From Rubrivivax sp. (GTDB lineage Bacteria; Pseudomonadota; Gammaproteobacteria; Burkholderiales; Burkholderiaceae_C), in contig SEFA01000037.1 in NCBI GenBank assembly GCA_004210455.1, positions 1-57,061 on the forward strand: a stretch of 57,061 nucleotides of DNA. The letters run 5' to 3'. Of the stretch, positions 37,106-44,371 are shown one piece after another (within the stretch, counting starts at the first letter, position 1; each line of letters starts with the position of its first letter). The notes under the pieces are model-generated. The model had not been told where the DNA came from, ran no database searches, and was given only the letters and a program-made list of their open reading frames with translations. A program made the position numbers and the translations under genes.

Positions 37106-37575
37106 AGACACCTCAGTTCACCTTGACCAGCGTCACGCCGACGCTGCGGGCGTCGTTGCTCCTGGCGTTTGCGGACTGTGAGAAGTTCGAGGTCAATCTC
37201 GTCGACGTCATCACGAAGCTTCGCTCCCTGAAACCTCTGAAAGAGCAGGCTCTCTTCATGAAGGCTCGTATGGGCGAGTTCAACGACACCGTCGTCTGGG
37301 ACGACGAAGGGGCACTGGAACTCGCGGCCGACAACCTTCGCGCGATGGGCATCGAACAGGCGGGCGGCATTTCCCACGAGTTCATCATCCGGTGGATGTA
37401 CGAGAACGAGCTGAATCTGGAGACGGCGGCCATCGCCTTGGGCATGTCGCGCCGCATGGTCGCGTACTACCGCAGCGGCGCCAAGGCGGTGCCGAGGACC
37501 GTGGCATTGGCCTGCCTCGGCTGGCGGGCGGTGAAGCTGGGTCGGATCGACGATCAATTCGCGCTGGCTGCGTGA
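37102..37575 (+). CDS. DUF2442-HTH fusion protein (putative antitoxin-like regulator)
   Basis: A 157-residue protein. The first 80 residues (LTSVTPTLRASLLLAFADCEKFEVNLVDVI ... VVWDDEGALELAADNLR) are DUF2442. The C-terminal part (NLETAAIALGMSRRMVAYYRSGAKAVPRTVALACLGW) is a helix-turn-helix. The start overlaps the end of the DUF4160 gene (ATGA), so the two are coupled. The DNA-binding tail suggests autoregulation of the pair. Confidence 0.85.
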   Translation: MKTPQFTLTSVTPTLRASLLLAFADCEKFEVNLVDVITKLRSLKPLKEQALFMKARMGEFNDTVVWDDEGALELAADNLRAMGIEQAGGISHEFIIRWMYENELNLETAAIALGMSRRMVAYYRSGAKAVPRTVALACLGWRAVKLGRIDDQFALAA

Positions 37576-37596
37576 GCACCGCTCCAGAAGACAAAC

Positions 37597-37614
37597 GCCC
37601 GGCACAGGCCGGGC
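37597..37614. terminator. Hairpin between the DUF2442 gene and the first 83-residue gene
   Basis: GCCCGGC-ACAG-GCCGGGC, a perfect 7-bp stem at a convergent junction. Equivalent hairpins follow each of the other three 83-residue genes (40053, 41092, 42183). Confidence 0.7.
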
Positions 37615-37684
37615 ATTCGTTGGGAGCAGCAGGGTCGTTGTCAGCCGGAGCCTCGCTCCATCGATACAGCGCGACCTTCAGGGT

Positions 37685-37936
37685 TTACTGGGCGGAGGCG
37701 ATCTGGACGGCGTCGGACGATGTGTCGCGACGGCCGGTGATGTAGACGGTCGGCAGTTGCTCGCGCTTGACGGTGATCACCACCGGGTCCAGCGTGACGA
37801 TCGAGGCACGCATCTCGCGTTGGCCTTGTGCATGAGCGATGCCGAGGCCCAGGGCCAGCGCCGCGAGAGTACCGACGGCAACCGCCTTGACGGTGGTGTT
37901 CGTTGCGGAAGTGATGCTGAGGCGGGTGGTGTTCAT
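37685..37936 (-). CDS. Small exported protein, array family B copy 1
   Basis: An 83-residue protein. MNTTRLSITSATNTTVKAV is followed by a hydrophobic stretch and a likely signal-peptidase site after IAHA. The mature peptide of about 45 residues starts QGQREMRASIVTLDPVVIT and contains LPTVYITGRR. No known family. It is one of four nearly identical genes in 5 kb, all on the minus strand. The start follows a good AGGAGATCGAC Shine-Dalgarno sequence and a 126-bp conserved leader. Confidence 0.85.
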   Translation of the reverse strand: MNTTRLSITSATNTTVKAVAVGTLAALALGLGIAHAQGQREMRASIVTLDPVVITVKREQLPTVYITGRRDTSSDAVQIASAQ

Positions 37937-38062
37937 GTCGATCTCCTGAAGGGGTTTGCTGTGTCGATGAAGTCAGTGTCGTCACAGCCCCGGTGGCTTG
38001 CGAGCGTCAGGAGACGAAGCTGCATCGCGGCGGCGTGAACTGCATCAGCGACGGACAAACGG
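37937..38062 (-). promoter_or_regulatory. Conserved 126-bp leader of family B copy 1
   Basis: From the start codon outward 126 bp are nearly the same in all four copies. On the minus strand it carries GATGCAG twice with 20-bp periodicity, then CTTCGTCTCCTGA and CTCGCAAGC. The repeats could be a dimeric activator site two helical turns apart. The transcription start is not visible. Confidence 0.6.
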
Positions 38063-38119
38063 AAAGCGCCATCGGGCGCTTTCAACGGGAAACGCCGCCA
38101 GGACATGCATCCTGGCGGC
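38062..38119 (-). terminator. Double hairpin after DUF4148 copy 1
   Basis: Reading the minus strand from the DUF4148 stop, GCCGCCAGGA pairs with TCCTGGCGGC (38094-38119), then AAAGCGCC pairs with GGCGCTTT nearer 38062. These separate the DUF4148 gene from the downstream leader of the 83-residue gene. Confidence 0.7.
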
Positions 38120-38142
38120 GCCGAGCGGCGCGAGTTCAAGGC

Positions 38143-38475
38143 TCAGCGGGCGGACACGCCTTCGATGACGGCGCCCTTGCCTTCCTTGGCGGTGAAGCGC
38201 TGCACCAGTTCGGCGTACTTCGGCGAGGACTTCAGCTCGGCGTAACGGGCTTCGGCCTTGGCGCGCTGAGTAGCGTTCAGCGCGAAGTCTTCGGTGCGAT
38301 CGACGGCAGCCAGACCGGACTCGCGGTAGATCTGCAGATCGGCCAGCACTTCGGCGCGTGTCTTCTGGCTCTGCGTGATCGGGTCGAGGTGGCTGTAGCT
38401 CTGCGCGAAGGCCGGCACGGCGGCGGCGGACAGAGCGATCAGGGCGGAGGCGATCAGGGTCTTGGTGGCGGTCAT
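38143..38475 (-). CDS. DUF4148 exported protein, copy 1
   Basis: A 110-residue protein with signal peptide MTATKTLIASALIALSAAAV and cleavage after AFA. The mature part QSYSHLDPITQSQKTRAEVLADLQIYRESGLA and KAEARYAELKSSPKYAELVQRF is the DUF4148 pattern, a small periplasmic family abundant in Burkholderiales with unknown role. An in-frame start at 38589 adds unconserved residues and is not used. Start context has AGGATT at 7 nt. Confidence 0.9.
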   Translation of the reverse strand: MTATKTLIASALIALSAAAVPAFAQSYSHLDPITQSQKTRAEVLADLQIYRESGLAAVDRTEDFALNATQRAKAEARYAELKSSPKYAELVQRFTAKEGKGAVIEGVSAR

Positions 38476-38649
38476 GATGAATCCTTTGAGAGCGGTGGAG
38501 GTGGGTGTCTGGTATCGGAGGCCGGCTTCGTCTGCCGTTGACTGAACAATAGAAGGCGGCCCGCTCTGCATAAATACGGACGGAAGCAATGAACGGATGC
38601 AGGGGGAGCAACAATCCGGCCCAAGACCTGCTCTTCACTGCCTCACGAC

Positions 38650-39234
38650 ATGCCAGCAATCAGCATCCTTGTGGATGGCGAACCCGTCGCCACAGCCCAC
38701 ACCGAAGGCCTCAGCGTCTTGTCGGCCCACGTGCAGGGCTCGCGAAGCGACGAGGAATTCGCGAGCGTGGACCTGCACGGCACCACGACGGAAGCATCAA
38801 CCTTCCTGATCTGGATCGGCAGCCTGACGTTGCAGCAGGGTCAGCAAGTCGAGGTGCGCTTTCTAGAAGCAGGCGAAACAGCGCCACCGGGCAAGACGAT
38901 CGAGGAACTGTTCCCCGATGAGGCTGACGACGAAGAGCAGGACGACGAGCCGTCGATGGCATCCGTGTTCGAGGAAATTTGTGCGAGGCCGCTTCATCGC
39001 GCAGGGTATGGACTGACGTTCAGCAGCTCGGCCGGTCTTGCTTTCGAAGGGCGGACCGGGGAGGACGATCACGCCTTCTCGCTTCACGTCGCGTGGAACA
39101 TGCACCGTCCCGATCGCGCCCATTTTTCGTTGCGTGCATACACGCTCGATGAACTGGAAAGTCGTACAAGCCGGGACATGGTGCGTGACTATCTCCAAGC
39201 GCCGTGCACTGTCAAACTGCGGATTTCCGCCTGA
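38650..39234 (+). CDS. Unrecognised acidic soluble protein
   Basis: A 194-residue protein without signal peptide. The N-terminal 75 residues are beta-rich (ISILVDGEPVATAHTEGLSVLSAHVQGS), followed by a very acidic linker (about residues 90-103) and a second domain with GLTFSSSAGLAFEG. No family recognised. It is one of four plus-strand genes interleaved with the minus-strand array. The domain layout is compatible with a small immunity or accessory protein, but nothing proves it. Confidence 0.7.
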   Translation: MPAISILVDGEPVATAHTEGLSVLSAHVQGSRSDEEFASVDLHGTTTEASTFLIWIGSLTLQQGQQVEVRFLEAGETAPPGKTIEELFPDEADDEEQDDEPSMASVFEEICARPLHRAGYGLTFSSSAGLAFEGRTGEDDHAFSLHVAWNMHRPDRAHFSLRAYTLDELESRTSRDMVRDYLQAPCTVKLRISA

Positions 39235-39286
39235 GCAGCGGACAACCACGCGAAGCTGCACGACGGACTTCGCGACAATCTTCACC

Positions 39287-39577
39287 ATGGCCTCTGACTT
39301 GGACGACGATCGACATCCTTGGGACGCGCTCTCCGACGAGGAACGCGCGGCCATGCGCGCGCTGACACCGGCCGAGGTGTCTCGGGTGGATGCACTGTTG
39401 CTAGGCGCGTCCAGCACCAGATGGCAGAAGGTCGCGCTCATCCTCGGCAGGGTGATGAACGACTTCGAACAGCGGTTCCCGGATGTACCGTTTGAGTTCC
39501 TAAGTCATCGCGTGCAAGAGCTCGAAGGCCTTGGAATCCTGGAGGTCGCCGGCGACCCCTTCAGGCCAAGAAACTAG
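39287..39577 (+). CDS. DUF3658-like small protein
   Basis: A 96-residue acidic protein. The second half (TRWQKVALILGRVMNDFEQRFPDVPFEFLSHRVQELEGLGILEVAGD) resembles the short helical DUF3658 domain, which has the pattern W-KVA-IVG-x-M followed by a helix and a short strand. Function unknown. It begins 52 bp after the preceding gene, so the two may be cotranscribed. Confidence 0.65.
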   Translation: MASDLDDDRHPWDALSDEERAAMRALTPAEVSRVDALLLGASSTRWQKVALILGRVMNDFEQRFPDVPFEFLSHRVQELEGLGILEVAGDPFRPRN

Positions 39578-39624
39578 GAGATCCGGCTGAGTCAGCCTGT
39601 GAGTGGCGTCTACGAGTGACGCGC

Positions 39625-40026
39625 ATGAAATCGATCGAAGCCCTGCTCCAGGACGTTGAGAGCACGGATCCTGGCATTCGACATGTGGCGGCACTCGAAC
39701 TGATGGACCTCAGCGACGAGCGAGCGCTCCCCGCCCTGTGGGACGCCATCAAACGGCCGGAAAACGTCAACCATCGCGGCACGCTGGTCTACGCCTTGTC
39801 AGCCTTCGATCAGTCGGAGCACCTGGAGTCGCTGGTGACGCTTGTCCTCACGGGAAACTTTGAAGTCTCCTGGGGGGCATTCTCGATTCTCGAAGACAGC
39901 ACCCGCTTCCCTGAATCGCTGGATCGCATACGTGCGCAGCTGGCGCAGCATCCCATCGAAAGCCTGACTCAAGCGCATCACCCCGAAGCGCTTGAAGCCC
40001 TGCTGGAACTTCTCCAGCGCGAGTAG
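39625..40026 (+). CDS. HEAT-repeat protein
   Basis: A 133-residue protein of paired helices. DPGIRHVAALELMDLSDERALPALWDAI is a clear HEAT repeat and at least two more follow. Such small HEAT proteins are binding scaffolds and are sometimes immunity proteins. GTG 39616 is an alternative in-frame start. It ends 27 bp before the hairpin of the second array unit. Confidence 0.8.
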   Translation: MKSIEALLQDVESTDPGIRHVAALELMDLSDERALPALWDAIKRPENVNHRGTLVYALSAFDQSEHLESLVTLVLTGNFEVSWGAFSILEDSTRFPESLDRIRAQLAQHPIESLTQAHHPEALEALLELLQRE

Positions 40027-40052
40027 GCGAGTGCCGCGCCAGAAAGCACAAC

Positions 40053-40070
40053 GCCCGGCACGGGCCGGGC
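40053..40070. terminator. Hairpin after family B copy 2
   Basis: GCCCGGC-ACGG-GCCGGGC at a convergent junction, equivalent to the hairpin at 37597. Confidence 0.7.
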
Positions 40071-40139
40071 GCTTTGGGGCGCGGAAGAGGCGTTGCCAGC
40101 CGGAGCCTCGCTCCATCGATACAGCGCAACCGTCAGGGC

Positions 40140-40391
40140 TTACTGGGCAGAGGCGATCTGGACGGCGTCGGCCGACGTGTCGCGACGACCGGTGATGTAG
40201 ACGGTCGGCAGTTGCTCGCGCTTGACGGTGATCACCACCGGATCCAGCGTGACGATCGAGGCACGCATCTCGCGCTGGCCTTGTGCATGAGCGATACCGA
40301 GGCCCAGGGCCAGCGCCACGAGAGTACCGACGACGACCGCCTTGACGGTGGTGTTGGTGGCGGAAGTGATGCTGAGGCGGGTGGTGTTCAT
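40140..40391 (-). CDS. Small exported protein, array family B copy 2
   Basis: An 83-residue near-identical paralogue of the gene at 37685. It differs at only a few positions (VVVGTLVALALG in the signal peptide, RRDTSADAV near the end). It has the same conserved leader and hairpin. No known family. Confidence 0.85.
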   Translation of the reverse strand: MNTTRLSITSATNTTVKAVVVGTLVALALGLGIAHAQGQREMRASIVTLDPVVITVKREQLPTVYITGRRDTSADAVQIASAQ

Positions 40392-40517
40392 GTCGATCTC
40401 CTGAAGGGGTTTGCTGTATCGATGGAGTCAGTGTCGTCATCGAAGCGCCTGCTTGCGAGCCTCAGGAGACGAAGCTGCATCGCGGCGGCGCCAACTGCAT
40501 CTGCGGCGGACAAACGG
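40392..40517 (-). promoter_or_regulatory. Conserved 126-bp leader of family B copy 2
   Basis: Same length and elements as the leader of copy 1, including two GATGCAG sequences starting 20 bp apart on the minus strand. Confidence 0.6.
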
Positions 40518-40595
40518 AAAGCGCCTCCGAGCGCTCTCCATGAGAAACGCCGCCGGGACTTGCGTCCAGGCGGCGCTGCAGGGCTGGATCGGGGC

Positions 40596-40928
40596 TCAGC
40601 GGGCGGACACGCCTTCCGTGACAGCGCCCTTGCCTTCCTTGGCGGCGAAACGCTGCACCAGCGCGGCGTACTTGGTCGAGGCCTTGAGCTCGGCGTACCG
40701 GGCCTCAGCCTTGGCGCGCTGGTTCAGTTCCAGCGAGCTGTCTTCCGTGCGGTCGACCGCGGCCAGGCCCGACTCGCGATAGATCTCCAGGTCGGCCAGC
40801 ACTTCCGCGCGGCTCTTCTGGCTCTGCGTGATCGGATCGAGGTGGCTGTAGCTCTGCGCGAATACCGGCGAGGCGGCGGCGGACAGGGCGATCAGGGCGG
40901 AGGCGATCAGGGTCTTGGTGGCGGTCAT
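40596..40928 (-). CDS. DUF4148 exported protein, copy 2
   Basis: A 110-residue paralogue of the gene at 38143, with the same signal peptide core and the same SYSHLDPITQSQKSRAEVLADLEIYRESGLAAVDRTED block. A stretch of the middle differs (SSLELNQRAKAEARYAELKASTKYA). Its 3' hairpin is less perfect than that of copy 1. With copy 2 of family B it forms a complete duplicated unit. Confidence 0.9.
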   Translation of the reverse strand: MTATKTLIASALIALSAAASPVFAQSYSHLDPITQSQKSRAEVLADLEIYRESGLAAVDRTEDSSLELNQRAKAEARYAELKASTKYAALVQRFAAKEGKGAVTEGVSAR

Positions 40929-41091
40929 GATGGTGTCCTTTGAGAGAGCGTTGGATCGGGTGTCTTGGGTCTGAAGCCGGCGTCGTTTGCCGATGACTGA
41001 AGGTTAGGTGCGGGCCCCGTTTGGATAAACGATCCGCGTCGCAATGGGCCGTTGTGATCGCCGCAACAATCGCCGGCGCGCTCCACAAAGC

Positions 41092-41119
41092 AAGACGCCC
41101 GGCATCAGCCGGGCGTCTT
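41092..41119. terminator. Hairpin after family B copy 3
   Basis: AAGACGCCCGGC-ATCA-GCCGGGCGTCTT, a perfect 12-bp stem, the strongest hairpin of the four equivalents. Confidence 0.8.
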
Positions 41120-41186
41120 GCATGGGAGCGAACCGAAGGGCGTCAGTCCGTGGATCGCTCCACCGATACAGCGCGACTTCAGGCGT

Positions 41187-41438
41187 TCACTGGGCCAGGG
41201 CGACTTGCGTGTCGACCGCGTCGGCGCTGCGACGGCCGGTGATGCACACGGTAGGCAGTTGCTCGCGCTTCACGGTGATGACCACCGGATCCAGCGTGAC
41301 GATCGAGGCGCGCATCTCGCGTTGGCCTTGTGCATGAGCGATACCGAGCCCCAGGGCCAGCGCCGCGAGAGTACCGACGGCGACCGCCTTGACGGTGGTG
41401 TTGGTGGCGGAAGTGATGCTGAGGCGGGTGGCGTTCAT
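41187..41438 (-). CDS. Small exported protein, array family B copy 3
   Basis: An 83-residue paralogue. The signal peptide and first half of the mature part match copy 1, but the end diverges: LPTVCITGRRSADAVDTQVALAQ, introducing a cysteine where the other copies have tyrosine. It is not accompanied by a DUF4148 gene. It is the most diverged copy at its 3' end and in its leader (TTTCGTGCTCCTGA instead of TGTCGATCTCCTGA). Confidence 0.83.
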   Translation of the reverse strand: MNATRLSITSATNTTVKAVAVGTLAALALGLGIAHAQGQREMRASIVTLDPVVITVKREQLPTVCITGRRSADAVDTQVALAQ

Positions 41439-41564
41439 TTCGTGCTCCTGAAGGCGTTTGCTGTGTCGATGGAGTCAGTGTCGACATCGACGCGCCTGCT
41501 TGCGAGCCCCAGGAGACGAAGCTGCATCGCGGCGGCGCCAACTGCATCTGCGGCGGACAAACGG
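41439..41564 (-). promoter_or_regulatory. Conserved 126-bp leader of family B copy 3
   Basis: Same length and the two GATGCAG elements as in the other copies, with a few substitutions next to the start codon. Confidence 0.6.
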
Positions 41565-41622
41565 CAACCGCGAGAGGAGCAACAATGTGCCCGGACCCAG
41601 CCATGAACCGCCGCGCATCGTC

Positions 41623-42099
41623 ATGAATCTCCTGCTCGAATCGCCGACCTCAGTGCCCTACTTCACCGACGTGGGCGCCATGCTCCGCGCGATGGGGGTC
41701 GCACCGATCGAGTTCGATTGGTACATCAGCGACATTGACACCAACATCTTCGTTCCCGGTATTCCTGCATCGGACGGTTGGTTCACCGGATCGGAGTTGG
41801 CGTCGGTCCTCTCCCATGCCGACCTGCAGTTCGTCTGGGGCGTCTTCAGCGCCGTCCCACCCGGCATGCGGTTCGACGTCGAGCGATCGCCCGGCGCGGA
41901 CGGGAACAGCAGATATTGGCAAGACGACGGAACATTGGCCCCAGAACTGGACGGCGCCGTCTTCGAGCTCATCTGCTGGGACAGCAGCGCCACGATCCTG
42001 ATCGGCATCACCGCCGAGCAGGCGCGCCGGTTCATCCAGGCGTATCCAGAGGTAAAACCGCTGAACATGGCTGCCACGGACCCGTGGCGCTTCGGCTGA
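41623..42099 (+). CDS. Unrecognised soluble protein between array copies
   Basis: A 158-residue protein without signal peptide or membrane segment. It has an aromatic-rich pattern (FDWYISDIDTNIFVPGIP, DGWFTGSELASVLSHADLQFVWGVFSAVP, FELICWDSSATILIGIT). The predicted mixed alpha/beta fold and orphan location resemble small immunity proteins, but no family is recognised. It is convergent with copy 4 of family B. Confidence 0.72.
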   Translation: MNLLLESPTSVPYFTDVGAMLRAMGVAPIEFDWYISDIDTNIFVPGIPASDGWFTGSELASVLSHADLQFVWGVFSAVPPGMRFDVERSPGADGNSRYWQDDGTLAPELDGAVFELICWDSSATILIGITAEQARRFIQAYPEVKPLNMAATDPWRFG

Positions 42100-42182
42100 C
42101 TTGAGAGCACCACGCCGAGACCCTTGAGGCCCTGCGGAACTTCCCCGGACCGAGTAAGCGAACTACGGTTGTCGGAAAGCAC

Positions 42183-42206
42183 AACGCCCGGCACGGACCG
42201 GGCGTT
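42183..42206. terminator. Hairpin after family B copy 4
   Basis: AACGCCCGG pairs with CCGGGCGTT around a 6-nt loop; equivalent to the other three hairpins. Confidence 0.7.
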
Positions 42207-42272
42207 GGGGGGAGCGGCAGGGGCGTTGTCAGCCGGAGGCTCGTTCCATCGATACAGCGCAACCGTCAGGGC

Positions 42273-42524
42273 TTACTGGGCAGAAGCGATCTGGACCGCG
42301 TCAGCCGACGTATCGCGGCGGCCGGTGATGTAGACGGTCGGCAGCTGTTCGCGCTTGGCGGTGATCACCACCGGATCCAGCGTGACGATCGCGGCCCGCA
42401 TTTCGCGTTGACCTTGCGCATGAGCGATACCGAGCCCCAGGGCCAGCGCCGCGAGAGTACCGACGGCGACCGCCTTGACGGTGGTGTTGGTGGCGGAAGT
42501 GATGCTGAGGCGGGTGGTGTTCAT
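42273..42524 (-). CDS. Small exported protein, array family B copy 4
   Basis: An 83-residue paralogue, almost the same as copies 1 and 2 (substitutions include RAAIVTLDPVVITAKREQ). Leader, Shine-Dalgarno and hairpin are conserved. No DUF4148 gene is attached; the region upstream (42651-42797) holds only inverted repeats. Confidence 0.85.
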   Translation of the reverse strand: MNTTRLSITSATNTTVKAVAVGTLAALALGLGIAHAQGQREMRAAIVTLDPVVITAKREQLPTVYITGRRDTSADAVQIASAQ

Positions 42525-42650
42525 GTCGATCTCCTGAAGGGGTTGGCTGTGTCGATGGAGTCAGTGTCGTCATCGCCCCGGCCGCTTGCGAGCCTCAGGA
42601 GACGAAGCTGCATCGCGACGGCGTGAACTGCATCAGCGGCGGACAAACGG
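42525..42650 (-). promoter_or_regulatory. Conserved 126-bp leader of family B copy 4
   Basis: Same length and the same two GATGCAG sequences 20 bp apart on the minus strand. Confidence 0.6.
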
Positions 42651-42697
42651 GAGCGGCTCGCGACCGTGCCCTTCACCCGGGTGCCGCCAGCAAAAGC

Positions 42698-42727
42698 GCC
42701 CGGCCAAAGGCAGAGCCTCGGCCGGGC
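42698..42727. terminator. Hairpin between SDR gene and the array
   Basis: GCCCGGCC and GGCCGGGC flank a 14-nt loop that itself can pair (AGGC/GCCT). It lies downstream of the SDR gene at 42798 and may end its transcript; no T run follows. Confidence 0.45.
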
Positions 42728-42797
42728 AAAAGCCACCTCGGGGAGAAGTCCGCGAAGACGGGAGGTGGCGAACGACCCGCGTTACCGCTGGAATGCC

Positions 42798-43610
42798 TCA
42801 GACCGGGAATCCGTTGAAGCGCCGCAGCGCCCTGTCCACCAGGCGCTCCGGCAGGAAGCGTCGCAGCGAACGGACCTGGCTCGATTGCTTGCCGGCGGAG
42901 TACCGCAGCTTGGGCTTCGGATCGGTCGCTGCGCGCAATACCGCCTCTGCGACGATCTCGGGGGCGTCGCCCTCATCGATCCACTGTCGCATCAGCGCCT
43001 CGCTGCGCTGCCGGTCGGCCGCATAGGTGGCCAGCGGACGATCGGCCCGGGAGAGGTTCTCCTCGAACGCCGTGCGGGTCACTCCCGGCTCGACCGTCAC
43101 GACCCGGACGCCGAATCCGCGCACCTCATGGTCCAGCGATTCCGAGTAGCCTTCGATCGCATGTTTCGTCGCGGCGTAGAACGCGTTGAACGGGGCAGGA
43201 ATGAGCCCAAGGATGGAGCTCATGTTGACGATCCGGCCGCTGCCCTGCTGGCGCATCAGCGGCAGCACCGCGTTGACCACCCGGGCCACACCGAAGACGT
43301 TGACGTCGAACAGGCGTTGCGCCTGCGGGACCGAGGACTCTTCAGCCGCCCCCAGCAGACCGACGCCCGCGTTGTTGACCACCAGATCGATGCGGCCCGC
43401 CTGCTGGACGATGTCCTCGATCAAGGCCCGGACCGACTCGTCGTCGGTCACGTCGCCCACCAGCATCGTGACCTCGGGCGAGCTCTGGACCGGCTTCCTG
43501 CTGGTGCCAAACACGCGGTATCCCGCCTTCGCCAAGGCACGGGCGGTCACCAGGCCGATGCCCGAAGACGCCCCCGTCACGAGAGCGATACGCTTGTTCA
43601 TCTTGTCCAT
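42798..43610 (-). CDS. Short-chain dehydrogenase/reductase
   Basis: A 270-residue classical SDR. Cofactor motif TGASSGIG, NNAG at about residue 88, catalytic Ser in VNMSSILG and YAATK (Tyr-x-x-x-Lys) are all present. The substrate is not predictable. It is divergent from an HxlR regulator with about 80 bp between starts, so it is probably its target, as is common for redox- or electrophile-responsive SDR/HxlR pairs. Confidence 0.93.
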   Translation of the reverse strand: MDKMNKRIALVTGASSGIGLVTARALAKAGYRVFGTSRKPVQSSPEVTMLVGDVTDDESVRALIEDIVQQAGRIDLVVNNAGVGLLGAAEESSVPQAQRLFDVNVFGVARVVNAVLPLMRQQGSGRIVNMSSILGLIPAPFNAFYAATKHAIEGYSESLDHEVRGFGVRVVTVEPGVTRTAFEENLSRADRPLATYAADRQRSEALMRQWIDEGDAPEIVAEAVLRAATDPKPKLRYSAGKQSSQVRSLRRFLPERLVDRALRRFNGFPV

Positions 43611-43665
43611 CGACGTCCTTCGTCACCGGCGATCTTGCCAATGGAAGGATGTTAATATCGAAACA

Positions 43666-43680
43666 GTAGTTAGTCACTAC
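43666..43680. promoter_or_regulatory. Candidate HxlR operator
   Basis: GTAGT-TAGTC-ACTAC is a perfect inverted repeat in the intergenic space of the divergent SDR and HxlR genes, 10 bp before the HxlR start. Binding is inferred from symmetry and position. Confidence 0.6.
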
Positions 43681-43689
43681 CAAAATGAT

Positions 43690-44136
43690 ATGAACGATGA
43701 AAAAAGTCCGACGCTGATGTGTCCTGTGGCTCAAGGGCTGGAGGCGATCGGGGACGCATGGAGCTTCCTGATCATGCGGGACGCCCATGCGGGGCACACC
43801 CGTTTCGACCAGTTCCGCAAGAGCCTGGGCATTGCTCCGACGATGCTCACGAAGCGCCTGGCCGCGCTCACGCTGGCGGGGATGCTGGAGAAGAGGACCT
43901 ACTCCGAGCGACCGCCCCGGGATGACTATGTGTTGACGGCCACCGGTCGGGACTTCCTGCCCGTGCTGCTGGTCTTCGGTGCCTGGGCCCGCCGCCATTG
44001 CGGCGGGAAGCTGGCGCGCTACGTGGATGTCGAGACCGGGCGTGAAGTCGAGCCTGTCGGCATCGACGGCGTCACCGGCGCCCGACTGGGCAGCCGGCCG
44101 CTGCGGCTGGCCGATCCGGAGGAGTTGCTGCCCTGA
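43690..44136 (+). CDS. HxlR-family winged-helix regulator
   Basis: A 148-residue MarR/HxlR-type regulator. CPVAQGLEAIGDAWSFLIMRDAHAGHTRFDQFRKSLGIAPTMLTKRLAALTLAGMLEKRTY is the HxlR winged HTH, with the conserved N-terminal cysteine preceding it, which in several members senses oxidants or aldehydes. Divergent from the SDR gene. Confidence 0.92.
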   Translation: MNDEKSPTLMCPVAQGLEAIGDAWSFLIMRDAHAGHTRFDQFRKSLGIAPTMLTKRLAALTLAGMLEKRTYSERPPRDDYVLTATGRDFLPVLLVFGAWARRHCGGKLARYVDVETGREVEPVGIDGVTGARLGSRPLRLADPEELLP

Positions 44137-44190
44137 GCGTCGACCGTCGCTAGAATCACCACCGCTCGCCGGCCCGTCTGGCGAGCTTCG

Positions 44191-44278
44191 CTAGGGGTGC
44201 TGCGTCATCGATCCGTCGACGACGCGGCTGAGAAAGTCCCTTTGAACCTGATTGAGGTAATCCTCGCGCAGGGAAGCA
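44191..44278 (+). ncRNA. TPP riboswitch (THI element)
   Basis: The strand carries all conserved TPP-aptamer blocks in order: GGGGTGC, GGCTGAGA, CCCTTTGAACCTGATT, GAGGTAATCCTC and GCGCAGGGAA. The variable P3 arm lies between the first two. It sits about 94 nt before the start codon of the TonB-dependent receptor gene. In proteobacteria it usually lowers expression when thiamin pyrophosphate is high, often by blocking the ribosome site. Confidence 0.96.
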
Positions 44279-44371
44279 TGCCTTCGACACGTCCCGTGTC
44301 CCGCACGTCGCCTTCTCATCGGCGTGCCCGGTTTGCCGACCTGCCATCGCATTTCTGGCTTCGGCACATCG

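Noticed and set aside
37597-42206. Repeated hairpins considered as a CRISPR array or integron attC sites
   Set aside because: Spacing is 1-2.5 kb, there is no cas gene or integrase, and the hairpins are simple terminators at the ends of paralogous genes.
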